Positions 1-6,751 of a stretch of DNA of 32,917 bases are shown in pieces. The DNA is from Candidatus Sulfotelmatobacter kueseliae (GTDB lineage Bacteria > Acidobacteriota > Terriglobia > Terriglobales > Acidobacteriaceae): positions 1 to 32,917 of the forward strand of contig OMOD01000185.1 of assembly GCA_900290255.1 (NCBI GenBank). The letters are read 5' to 3'. The notes beneath the pieces were generated by a model. It was given only the letters and a program-made list of their open reading frames with translations, was not told the origin of the DNA and did no database searches. The position numbers were made by a program, and so were the translations under genes. Every line of letters begins with the position of its first letter. Within the stretch, counting starts at the first letter, position 1.

Positions 1-212
1 CCCTGATCGTCGAGATAGAAAAGATCGGGATGAGCCCACACGTCCGCGCTGTCGTGCGCAACATAGATCGGGACGTCGCCCATGAAACGGATGCCGCGCT
101 GCTGGCAATGAATCTTGAGATGCTCCCACTGCTGGAAAAATTCGAATTGCCAATACTTGTAAGCTTTCAGTTCCGGCGCCAGCTTCCTCGACCACTCGCT
201 CACGGCATGCGC
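1..212 (-). pseudogene. malQ: malQ (4-alpha-glucanotransferase) internal fragment, truncated
   Basis: Read on the minus strand, this stretch encodes an internal piece of a GH77 amylomaltase. It contains SRKLAPELKAYKYWQFEFF, then RGIRFMGDVPIYVAHDSADV, then WAHPDLFYLDDQG running off the window edge. The GDVPIYVAHDSADVW block is a hallmark of MalQ (compare GDVAIFMNHDSADVW in the complete MalQ at 26877-28421). The frame is open to the left edge, so the gene may continue outside the window. On its N-terminal side, homology stops near 211-215, where transposase sequence begins on the opposite strand. It therefore lacks its first roughly 190 residues here. It is a paralogue of the intact MalQ and not a copy, because the residues differ widely. 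An assembly join at 211-215 is an alternative to a genuine insertion. Confidence 0.8.
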
Positions 213-791
213 GTCTTCTTCACAGTCCCAACGCTCACGTTTGGTGTTCTGTATTGCTTTTTCGTGATCGGGCACGACAGGCGTAAGATCCTGCACTTCA
301 ATGTGACGCGAAATCCCAATGCGCTTTGGGTTGTGCAGCAATTGCGAGAAGCATGGGCCTACAAACAACCGCGCAGATTCTTGCTATTCGACCGAGACTC
401 AAAGTTTGGAGTCGATGTGGTTTCGGCTGTGAAGGACATGGGAAGCCAGCCAACCCGAACTGCCTTTCGCAGTCCGTGGCAGAACGGTGTTGCTGAGCGC
501 TGGGTTGGAAGTTGCCGACGCGACTTGCTTGACGAGGTGATCATCCTGAATGAGCGGCATCTCAAACGGCTGATGTTTGCGTACCTGCTCTACTACCACG
601 AAGATCGCACTCATCTCGGGCTCGGGAAGGACACACCCGTTGGGCGAGTTGCGGCGTCGATTTCGCCAAGTGGAAACAAGATCATCTCGTTGCCGCGACT
701 CGGCGGGCTGCACCACCGCTACACGGTAGCGGCCCGAGTCACCTCTGGCCGCGAACTGCAACTGTCTGGGTCAGACTCGTCAAAGTTGTAG
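213..791 (+). pseudogene. Transposase/integrase (rve superfamily) catalytic-core remnant
   Basis: The reading frame from about 213 encodes FFTVPTLTFGVLYCFFVIGH, then FDRDSKFG, SPWQNGVAERWVGSCRRDLL and LGGLHHRYTVAA before a TAG at 789-791. These are the second Asp and the Glu region (WQNGVAERW) of an rve/DDE integrase core of the IS481/IS3-like class common in Acidobacteriota. The usual MDFFTVPT start of the core, which carries the first catalytic Asp, reads RVFFTVPT here. The protein has therefore lost its N-terminal DNA-binding half and one catalytic residue at the junction. The frame can be extended upstream to an ATG at 30, but that part is antisense malQ sequence and not transposase. The C-terminus runs some 20 residues past the usual end. 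It should be inactive. No terminal inverted repeats were recognised. Confidence 0.8.
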
Positions 792-981
792 GGGTATTCA
801 CGCTTGCATCGCGAGTTGAGCCCGCGGAATCGTTCCCACGACTTCACAGGACCTTTGACGACTTGATGCTCCGCATGCCCCGTTTATGGGTGGCGTCGTG
901 AGGGCCAAACAAAGGCCCGTTCTTAGTTATGGCGAGGCACAACGGCATGGCACGACAGGTACGGCTGCCTAAAAGTACCTG

Positions 982-1009
982 TTGACATCCCCTCCGTTTG
1001 TTCTATAAT
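982..1009 (+). promoter_or_regulatory. Strong sigma-70-type promoter of the toxin-antitoxin operon
   Basis: A perfect -35 TTGACA (982-987) and a perfect -10 TATAAT (1004-1009) are separated by 16 bp, upstream of the toxin start at 1033. The -10 overlaps a 14-bp palindrome, as expected for autoregulation by a TA complex. A start of transcription near 1016 would leave a roughly 17-nt AT-rich leader without a Shine-Dalgarno sequence. Confidence 0.75.
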
Positions 1010-1026
1010 TACAATTGTAATATAAT
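998..1026 (+). promoter_or_regulatory. Possible second, overlapping promoter giving a leaderless toxin mRNA
   Basis: A second exact TATAAT occurs at 1021-1026, with TTGTTC (998-1003) 17 bp upstream. The expected transcription start would fall at about 1033, the first base of the toxin ATG. That would make a leaderless transcript and would fit the lack of a ribosome binding site. The -35 is weak, so this is a suggestion only. Confidence 0.35.
1008..1021. promoter_or_regulatory. Palindromic operator candidate ATTACAATTGTAAT
   Basis: This is a perfect 14-bp inverted repeat, ATTACAATTGTAAT. It starts inside the first TATAAT (1004-1009) and ends at the first base of the second (1021-1026), so a bound dimer would cover both -10 elements. 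The antitoxin at 1533-1829 starts with a ribbon-helix-helix-like segment, the DNA-binding fold usually used for such operators. Binding is inferred. Confidence 0.55.
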
Positions 1027-1032
1027 GTAATA

Positions 1033-1536
1033 ATGATCTTATTTGATGCCTCGACGCTCATTCTAGTCGCAAAGATGGACATCCTCGACTCTTTCCTGGA
1101 TGGCGTTGAGTCACAGGTGATTATTCCGACGGCGGTTGCGAAGGAGTGCTGTGCAGTCAAGAGGTCGCTCGATGCACTTTTGATTCAAAAGGCATTGGAC
1201 GAGTCGAGAATCAGGGTAGTTGCCGCAAAGGACAAGAAGCTCGTCGCGAAATTGCGGGGAGACTTTGGATTGGGCAAGGGCGAAGCCGAAGCCATTGTCC
1301 TCGCGCTCGCAGAGAAAGCCGCAGTCCTTGGTATGGATGACAAGAATGGGATCAATGCATGCAAGTTGCTCGGGATTGCGTTCACCACGGCGATCGGTAT
1401 CTTGATTCGAATGCACGAGAAAGGGATGCTAACAGTTGGCGAAGCCCTAGGCAAACTTGCGACCCTGGGGAAGTATGGGCGCTATAAACCAGCGATTTTG
1501 GAAGATGCCAGACGGAAATTGGAGGCCCACACATGA
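1033..1536 (+). CDS. PIN-domain toxin (DUF3368-like ribonuclease)
   Basis: This 167-residue protein begins MILFDASTLILVAKMDILD, the Asp-Ser/Thr-containing first strand of PIN-domain nucleases. Further acidic positions fit the metal site: D5, E38 (VAKECC), E84 in GKGEAEAIVLA, and D102/D103 in GMDDKNG. The family cleaves RNA using Mg2+ and acts in the cytoplasm as a type II toxin. The closest relatives known to me are DUF3368/COG2405-type PIN proteins, which pair with UPF0175 antitoxins. The toxin gene is first in the operon and overlaps the antitoxin by 4 nt (ATGA). The start was set at the ATG directly after the AT-rich promoter. No Shine-Dalgarno sequence is visible, so translation may be deliberately weak. 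The RNA target is unknown. Confidence 0.8.
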   Translation: MILFDASTLILVAKMDILDSFLDGVESQVIIPTAVAKECCAVKRSLDALLIQKALDESRIRVVAAKDKKLVAKLRGDFGLGKGEAEAIVLALAEKAAVLGMDDKNGINACKLLGIAFTTAIGILIRMHEKGMLTVGEALGKLATLGKYGRYKPAILEDARRKLEAHT

Positions 1537-1829
1537 CTAAGACCATGAGCATCCGGATGGATCGTGAAAACTTCGAATTTTTGGACGAACTTACGAAGGA
1601 GCAGAGGACTGATTTTTCGAAGGCCGTCAGGGATATGGTCACCCGGGGCAGAGTCTTACTCGCGGTGGAAAGGTACAAGAAGGGCGACGCCTCACTGGGC
1701 AGAGCTGCCGAGCTTGCCGGAGTCCCGGTGGGGCAGATGATGACGATCTTGACCGAGTTCGAGGTGGAGAGCAGGATCGAAGATGAGGATTATCTCCAAG
1801 GACTCGCTGCGCTCCGAAAAACTTGGTGA
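1533..1829 (+). CDS. UPF0175-type antitoxin with N-terminal ribbon-helix-helix
   Basis: The protein has 98 residues. Residues 1-40 (MTKTMSIRMDRENFEFLDEL and on to TDFSKAVRDMV) resemble a ribbon-helix-helix DNA-binding segment. Residues 41-75 carry the UPF0175 signature-like core RYKKGDASLGRAAELAGVPV. Such proteins neutralise the partner PIN nuclease and repress their own promoter. The start overlaps the toxin stop in an ATGA arrangement, and GGAGG at 1521-1525 gives a good ribosome binding site 7 nt upstream. The contrast with the toxin, which lacks one, favours antitoxin excess. The reversed toxin-then-antitoxin order is usual for this family. The acidic C-terminal part (EDEDYLQG) is a plausible toxin-contact region, by inference. 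Confidence 0.75.
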   Translation: MTKTMSIRMDRENFEFLDELTKEQRTDFSKAVRDMVTRGRVLLAVERYKKGDASLGRAAELAGVPVGQMMTILTEFEVESRIEDEDYLQGLAALRKTW

Positions 1830-2369
1830 CGATTTCTGAAAGCTGTCGATGGTGGTCTCAAAGGCGACGATGCAGACTGAGTATGACTAGTTCGTTCCCG
1901 GATCAGGCGGAGACGAGTCGGCGCAAACAAAATGCCAAGCTTGATTTTTCCAAACGAACCCACCAAGTCCTTTCTTTTCAACAGAACGTTCGATCCGGCC
2001 CACGTCTAAGTGATGCTCACTTCCGTCTACATTCCGCACACGTGCCGCAGCGCTGCGCAGATTCCGCCTACCGTAGGCGCGTAATCATGATAGGCATCTT
2101 AGTCCGACGACGTATTGCCGTGTAGCGGAGGAAGGTCAGTACGCATGTCACAATAGCGAGTGTGTTTTCCGTCTCAGCATGTTCGCGCCAGTCTCCAACA
2201 CACGGAAACCCCGGAACGCCCACCACACCCGTCGCCATAAGGTTCATTAAGAAGTTTCTATTGCGTATTCAAAAGCGAGAACCACGCGAGCCGCTAATTT
2301 GTTGAGGCAAATCTCGGCAGGCTCAGATTTGTACAGCTTGGCTCCATTTTGGCTCCAATAAAAAGGACA
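1830..2369. other. Gene-poor stretch, no supported gene
   Basis: No convincing coding sequence is present. A short frame at 1823-2125 has no recognisable motif and lacks a ribosome binding site. One perfect small hairpin, CGCCTAC-C-GTAGGCG, lies at 2065-2079. Its role is unknown. Together with the flanking remnants this looks like eroded mobile-element DNA. Confidence 0.5.
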
Positions 2370-2517
2370 AAATCGGGCAGGTCTTCTGAGCTAAGCCTTG
2401 CATAATCAACAGATAGCTCTGGGTGACTACAGCACTGAAAAGGCTGGCGTCGGCGGTTCAACTCCGTCCCTGGCCACCATGTTTTCAAGCACTTAGCTCC
2501 ATCGTCCTACCCGATTT
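2370..2517. repeat. Imperfect 26-bp inverted repeat flanking a tRNA-like remnant
   Basis: The left arm at 2370-2395 begins AAATCGGGCAGG and ends GAGCTAAG. The right arm at 2492-2517 is its near reverse complement, beginning CTTAGCTC and ending CCCGATTT. By eye 20 of 26 positions match. The arms bracket the tRNA-Phe-like sequence, and GGCTCCA words recur just outside both arms. The structure could be the end of an integrated element or a large hairpin. Confidence 0.5.
2413..2479 (+). pseudogene. tRNA-Phe(GAA)-like sequence lacking its 5' acceptor strand
   Basis: The 3' two-thirds of a tRNA can be folded. The anticodon loop CTGAAAA (2435-2441) has anticodon GAA at 2437-2439 and four of five stem pairs (CAGC with GCTG). 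The T arm GGCGG-TTCAACT-CCGTC (2452-2468) has one G-T pair. The 3' acceptor strand CCTGGCC is followed by discriminator A and an encoded CCA (2469-2479). The matching 5' strand GGCCAGG is absent upstream, and the D arm region (TAGCTCTGGGTGACTACAGC) is degenerate. It therefore cannot make a normal tRNA. A tRNA 3' end copied by an integrative element (att site) is the likeliest origin. Decay of a real tRNA gene is the alternative. Confidence 0.65.
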
Positions 2518-2544
2518 GGCTCCAATTGGCTCCGGTGCTAGACT
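2516..2544 (+). promoter_or_regulatory. Possible promoter, leaderless, for the lysine-rich protein gene
   Basis: TTGGCT (2516-2521) and TAGACT (2539-2544) are spaced by 17 bp. Transcription would start at about 2551, the ATG of the lysine-rich protein gene, which has no Shine-Dalgarno sequence. Both hexamers differ from consensus, so support is moderate at best. Confidence 0.3.
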
Positions 2545-2550
2545 GCCCGA

Positions 2551-2974
2551 ATGACCGCCAAAAAGAAGACTATGAAGAAGCCGAAGAGAACCGCCCGAAA
2601 GAAGGCGACACCAGCGAAGGCGGAGGAGCGTCCTATGAAGGTGGCGAAGAAGAAGCCCGCGCCGAAGATGGCAGAAAGAAAGAAGGTCGCGGCAGCGAGA
2701 CGGCCTCGGAAGAGGGAGCGCGTGGGTGAGGTCGCATTCCCGTCCGAACGTCGGGGATTGCGCTCCGGTGAACAGTCGGGAGACTTACAGGGCTTGTCCC
2801 ACCTCGAAGCCGCAGATTCGGAGAGCGTGGACGAGCTCATCGGGGAGGGAAATGCGTTCGAGGCCGACGTCGTCGCTGGCGTCGAGAGCGCTGGGGACGC
2901 AGACGAGAAGGAAGTCCGTTACGCACGAGGTGCCGGAGGATGACGTGCCCGAGGAGTATCTGGACAAAGAGTAG
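2551..2974 (+). pseudogene. Lysine/alanine-rich small protein with acidic tail, frameshifted near 2919
   Basis: The first 60 residues are very basic and low in complexity (MTAKKKTMKKPKRTARKKAT, then KKKPAPKMAERKKVAA), like histone-H1-type tails. An acidic stretch follows (DLQGLSHLEAADSESVDELI, then GNAFEADVVAGVESAGDADE). The initial frame then reads KEVRYARGAGG and stops at 2943. In the next frame the DNA continues as THEVPEDDVPEEYLDKE with a stop at 2974. This acidic ending is the expected tail for related acidobacterial small proteins, as I recall that family. Removing one T at 2919-2920 (GTCCGTTACGCAC) would fuse the two parts into one 140-residue protein. The DNA therefore shows a one-base insertion or a sequencing error. 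The function is unknown; the basic part suggests nucleic-acid binding. Confidence 0.65.
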
Positions 2975-3388
2975 GCAACTACAACTTCTGGATATTCCAC
3001 CGTGAAGCAGCTGAATTCTTGTTACTATTTGTTACTATTTTCGGTTATGATGAGGCGTTTTTGGGCTGCTGTGGGCTTCGTCGGACTTCGTTGAACTTCA
3101 TGGCAGACTTTTTCTAAATCACTGCGATTGCAGGTGGATCGATCGATTTTTGCATTTTCAATGTGATTTTGGAATTCGCGGCAAGCACAATCCCACTCTC
3201 TCCGCCAGATTACTAGTCGCCCGGAACTTCCCCACTCAAGCCAAAGGACGGCTCGAATGGGCCACCCGCCGCCAGAACCTGCCGTGCGACGGCCCTCGCC
3301 GGACGGATCTTCAAACGGAAGGTGCAGAGCAGGACTGCGGTAGAATGCAGGCGCCAGATTCCCTTTATCGCGCGGAAGAGGATTCTTC
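2975..3388. other. Intergenic region upstream of the TauE/SafE gene
   Basis: No gene is supported in this roughly 400-bp stretch. It contains an exact tandem duplication of GTTACTATTT (3021-3030 and 3031-3040). A TAGAAT at 3341-3346 could serve as a -10 element for the downstream permease gene, but no good -35 matches it. The purine-rich GAAGAGGA at 3375-3382 is the ribosome binding site for the gene at 3389. Confidence 0.45.
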
Positions 3389-4225
3389 ATGACCGTCTTA
3401 GCGTTTAGCCTGCTGGTGTGCGCTAGTTCGCTGATTGCAGGCCTGGTCGGGGCGCTGACCGGCTTAGGAGGAGGCGTGGTGCTGGTCCCGCTCCTGACCC
3501 TATTCTTTAAGGTCGACATCCGCTATGCGATCGGCGCCTCCCTGGTCTCGGTGATCGCCACTTCCTCGGGCGCTGCCGCGGCTTACGTGAAGGAGGGCTT
3601 CTCTAACATCAGAATCGGCATGTTTCTCGAGATTGCGACAACCCTGGGAGCCCTGCTTGGCGCAAACCTGGCGGCGCGAGCATCAACCCACGCGATTGCT
3701 ATCATTTTTGGAGTAGCTCTGTTGTTTTCCGCGTATTTTTCCCGGAGACCCCGATCGCAGGCGGAACGTGAAGTCCCGCGAGACCGGCTTGCTACCCGGT
3801 TGCGTTTGAACGGCAGTTTCCCGGACGTGGACGGGGTTCGAAGCTACAACGTGCAGAACGTCCCTGCCGGGTGGAGTCTGATGTTTGTCGCCGGCGCTTT
3901 GTCAGGGCTGCTTGGCATTGGTTCGGGCGCGATGAAGGTTCTGGCCATGGACCAGGCGATGAAAATTCCGTTCAAGGTGTCGACTACGACCAGTAATTTC
4001 ATGATCGGCGTGACCGCGGCAGCAAGTGCGGGCGTGTATCTGAGCCGCGGTTACGTTGATCCTGGACTTGCCATGCCCGTGATGCTGGGAGTCCTCGCCG
4101 GGTCCTTGCTGGGGGCCAGGATCCTGGTCAGATTGCATACCAAGTGGCTACGCCTCGGATTCAGCGTAGTCATCGTACTTCTAGCGTTGGAGATGCTCTA
4201 CAACGGATTCTCCGGAAGGATCTAG
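3389..4225 (+). CDS. TauE/SafE-family sulfite/anion exporter (DUF81)
   Basis: This is a 278-residue polytopic inner-membrane protein with about eight hydrophobic segments. The family signature appears twice, as expected for its internal duplication: ALTGLGGGVVLVPLLTLFF near residues 22-40 and GALSGLLGIGSGAMKVLAMD near 171-190. Characterised members export sulfite, sulfoacetate or related organic sulfur anions, and many homologues have unknown substrates. The ATG at 3389 follows a purine-rich ribosome binding site. The stop TAG (4223-4225) directly abuts the ATG of the DUF1634 gene, so the two are translated from one message. A hydrophilic loop (about residues 115-155) separates the two halves. 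The substrate cannot be told from sequence. Confidence 0.85.
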   Translation: MTVLAFSLLVCASSLIAGLVGALTGLGGGVVLVPLLTLFFKVDIRYAIGASLVSVIATSSGAAAAYVKEGFSNIRIGMFLEIATTLGALLGANLAARASTHAIAIIFGVALLFSAYFSRRPRSQAEREVPRDRLATRLRLNGSFPDVDGVRSYNVQNVPAGWSLMFVAGALSGLLGIGSGAMKVLAMDQAMKIPFKVSTTTSNFMIGVTAAASAGVYLSRGYVDPGLAMPVMLGVLAGSLLGARILVRLHTKWLRLGFSVVIVLLALEMLYNGFSGRI

Positions 4226-4606
4226 ATGCGATCAGAGCCGAAGTGGACCGACGAAAGAATTGAGAATGTTGTTGCGAACCTGCTGCGTGCCGGAGTTCTG
4301 CTCTCAGCGCTGATTGTGCTGATTGGCGCATGCCTTTACATGGTGCGGCATGGGCACAGCCCCGTGGCTTATCGGGTATTCCGTGGTGAACCCGCGGACC
4401 TGCGAGGCGTGCGGGGAATTATCCACGATACGATGAGCCTGCGGGGCCGCGGGATCATCCAGCTGGGGCTCTTAGTGCTCATCGCAACTCCAGTCACCCG
4501 CGTGGCATTTTCGGTCTTTGGATTTGCCAAAGAGGGAGACCGCATGTACGTGGTGTTCACCGTGATCGTGTTTTCCATCCTCGTCTATAGCCTGCTCGGA
4601 TCTTAA
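4226..4606 (+). CDS. DUF1634 small membrane protein, partner of TauE/SafE
   Basis: This 126-residue protein has three hydrophobic segments (about 20-38, 73-91 and 105-124) separated by short charged loops. The GRGIIQLGLLVLIATPVTRV segment is typical of DUF1634. The first codon immediately follows the stop of the TauE/SafE gene with no spacer, a strong sign of translational coupling. DUF1634 proteins are repeatedly found next to DUF81/TauE permeases and are presumed to be accessory subunits. No enzymatic motif is visible. The biochemical role is unknown. Confidence 0.8.
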   Translation: MRSEPKWTDERIENVVANLLRAGVLLSALIVLIGACLYMVRHGHSPVAYRVFRGEPADLRGVRGIIHDTMSLRGRGIIQLGLLVLIATPVTRVAFSVFGFAKEGDRMYVVFTVIVFSILVYSLLGS

Positions 4607-4759
4607 CTGACCCGCTACGAGGTTTCGTTTGGAAGAACACCAGAATGCCCTGTAGGCGATGCGGTCGTCCTGGGTATTGTGGATTTGGGGGCTCACGCCA
4701 CAGGCGGTGTATATTGGCGGTTTGTCAGCTGGAACAATCCTTCGAATTGGTGCTGGATC

Positions 4760-5176
4760 GTGAGCTATCAGCAGCAGATCTTAATCCACACAAAAGGCCA
4801 GGGAGACATGCACGACCTCACCGAGCCGGTCGCGGCGATCGCCACTTCCTCGGGCATCCAGACTGGGACAGTCAATATTTTCAATGTCGGCAGCACCGCT
4901 GCGGTCGGCACCATCGAGTTCGAGCCGGGGCTCAAGCAGGATCTGCCCGCCATCCTGGACAAACTCATCCCGCCCAGCCGTCAGTACGGCCACGAGCAAG
5001 CCTGGCATGATGGCAACGCTCATTCGCATTTGCAGGCGACGCTGCTCGGGCCATCGCTGACCGTGCCCATCTCGGATGGCAAGCTTGTGCTGGGCACGTG
5101 GCAGCAGATCTTCCACCTGGAATGCGACGTGCGCGGGCGCCAGCGAACCATTGTCGTGACCGTGATTGGGGACTAA
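4760..5176 (+). CDS. yjbQ: YjbQ/UPF0047 family protein
   Basis: Starting at GTG 4760, the product is 138 residues, the usual length of the YjbQ/UPF0047 family. It begins with SYQQQILIHTKGQGDMHDLT. Family features include GTVNIFNVGSTAAVGTIEFE, the His-rich HDGNAHSHLQATLLGPSLTV and the end motif GTWQQIFHLECDVRGRQRTI. The conserved His and Glu residues form a metal- or phosphate-binding trimeric site. Some members have weak thiamine-phosphate synthase activity, but the true role is unsettled. An upstream in-frame ATG at 4679 would add 27 residues with no family counterpart, so the GTG is preferred although no strong Shine-Dalgarno precedes it. The gene converges with the aminotransferase, 43 bp away. 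Confidence 0.8.
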   Translation: MSYQQQILIHTKGQGDMHDLTEPVAAIATSSGIQTGTVNIFNVGSTAAVGTIEFEPGLKQDLPAILDKLIPPSRQYGHEQAWHDGNAHSHLQATLLGPSLTVPISDGKLVLGTWQQIFHLECDVRGRQRTIVVTVIGD

Positions 5177-5219
5177 GGACACTGCATCAGGCACTGGAAT
5201 AGAGTCTCAGCCCGGCGCC

Positions 5220-6605
5220 TCACGCTTGGCGTCCAAGGGCATGCTCGACCAATTGCACACTCTGGGCCCACACGCGCCCGCCGACCTTTTCCGCCTCGGC
5301 CATCACGGCCTCAAAGGCTGCGACAATCATCTCCACCTCTTCATCTCCGATAATCAGCGATGGCAGCAGTTTGATGATGTTCACATCAGGGCCCGCTACT
5401 TGAGTGAGAATGTGGTGCTCACGCATCAAGGCCATCACCACTAGTTGGGCAAACAACCCTTTCCGGGCAGTCTCTGCGGCAGTCCAGGCAGCGCGCAGCG
5501 TTAGCGGTCTGGGAGCCCGGAATTCGATCCCAATCATCAGACCCTTGCCCCGCACATCCGCGACCATCTGGTAGTGTTCCTGCAATGCAGCCAGGCCTTT
5601 CAGAAGCTTCTTCCCCATGGTCGCGGCCCGCTCGGTTAGTCTCTCTTCGTCCATGACATGAAGAGTGGCCAATCCGGCCGCCATGGCCAATTCGTTCTGC
5701 CCGAAGGTCGTGGAATGCACCTGGCAGCGATCCAGACGGTTGAAGGTCGCGTCATGAATCCTGCGACGGGTGATGGTGGCGCTGACGGGCACGTAGCCGC
5801 CGCCTAAGGACTTCGACAGAGTGACGATGTCGGGTTCGAGGTTCCAGTGCTCGCAGCAGAGAAAGCGTCCAGTACGTCCCATCCCGACCTGAACCTCGTC
5901 GCAGACGAAAAGTGCCCCGTACTTGCGGCACAAGCGTTGGGCCTCTGGCAGATAGTTGTCGTCTGGGACGTACACACCCTTGCCTTGAATCGGTTCCACG
6001 ACAAAAGCAGCTACGTCTCGGTGACGTAGTTCGTTCTCCAAAGTCCCGAGATCGTTCATGGGTACAGCATCGCATCCGCCCATCAGCGGTTCAAAACCTT
6101 TGCGGAATTCCTTTCCCCCGTTGATGGCGAGGGTGCTCAGAGTCAAACCGTGAAACGCGTGGTCAAGATAAAGTATGCGAGGCCGCTTAGTGGCCGCGCG
6201 GGCGAACTTGAGTGCAGTGTCTACGGCATCAGCGCCCGAATTGGCGAAAAAGACCGCGTCGAGCCCGGGGGGCATTCGCTTGACCAGTTCCTCGGCCAGC
6301 AATCCTGCCAGCAACGGGCAGTCCATCTTGACCAGGTTAGGACGGTCGGCGGCGAGGACATCTTGGATCGCTTGCTTGACCATCGGGTGGTTGCGTCCCA
6401 AATTGAAGACGCTGAACCCCGACAGCAAATCCAGATAGCGGTTCCCATCGGCATCCCACAAATAGGAGCCTTCTCCCCGGACGTATATATTGTCAAAGCC
6501 AATGATCCTCTGAACGCGAGCCAGGCTAGAGTTGATGTGCTGCCGGTGCAAGGCGTACTGTTCGCCCTGTCGGTTTTCCATGACTTGAACAATCGAGAAT
6601 GGCAT
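5220..6605 (-). CDS. Class-III PLP-dependent aminotransferase
   Basis: This 461-residue fold-type I enzyme has the full set of class-III landmarks. They are a GRNHP motif (70-74), SGADAVD for phosphate binding (123-129), DHAFHG (148-153), D236 in FVCDEVQVGMGRTG (PLP pyridine nitrogen), and K265 in TLSKSLGGGY (Schiff base). Relatives act on ornithine, acetylornithine, putrescine, 4-aminobutyrate or similar omega-amino compounds. The substrate here is not assignable. The N-terminal 35 residues precede the usual family start. ATG 6605 is preceded by a clear GAGGAG ribosome binding site. It lies 146 bp downstream of the cytochrome c gene on the same strand, and they may share a transcript. No biosynthetic partner genes are adjacent. 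Confidence 0.85.
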   Translation of the reverse strand: MPFSIVQVMENRQGEQYALHRQHINSSLARVQRIIGFDNIYVRGEGSYLWDADGNRYLDLLSGFSVFNLGRNHPMVKQAIQDVLAADRPNLVKMDCPLLAGLLAEELVKRMPPGLDAVFFANSGADAVDTALKFARAATKRPRILYLDHAFHGLTLSTLAINGGKEFRKGFEPLMGGCDAVPMNDLGTLENELRHRDVAAFVVEPIQGKGVYVPDDNYLPEAQRLCRKYGALFVCDEVQVGMGRTGRFLCCEHWNLEPDIVTLSKSLGGGYVPVSATITRRRIHDATFNRLDRCQVHSTTFGQNELAMAAGLATLHVMDEERLTERAATMGKKLLKGLAALQEHYQMVADVRGKGLMIGIEFRAPRPLTLRAAWTAAETARKGLFAQLVVMALMREHHILTQVAGPDVNIIKLLPSLIIGDEEVEMIVAAFEAVMAEAEKVGGRVWAQSVQLVEHALGRQA

Positions 6606-6751
6606 GGCACGCTCCTCGAATTACACAGGAATCTGAACAACAGCCTTTCCATCGGCCATCACCGACCAATCATATGCCCACGCGACCCCGTGCTGGTCGC
6701 GAGGGAAACGGCGTTTGAGGTTTAACTGCTGCCCGAAGTAGTGGATATCCC

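Noticed and set aside
902..918. Hairpin GGGCC-AAACAAA-GGCCC as a terminator
   Set aside because: The stem is only 5 bp and no T-run follows, so termination is not supported.
1823..2125. A 100-codon plus-strand frame after the antitoxin gene
   Set aside because: No ribosome binding site, no motif, and it overlaps the antitoxin end; treated as chance.
2294..2488. A minus-strand frame reading GTELNRRRQPFQ
   Set aside because: This translation is a known artefact of tRNA 3' ends read backwards; the DNA is explained by the tRNA-Phe-like remnant.
3025..3519. A 164-codon minus-strand frame upstream of and over the TauE/SafE start
   Set aside because: Overlaps the 5' end of a confident membrane gene and has low-complexity, motif-free composition.
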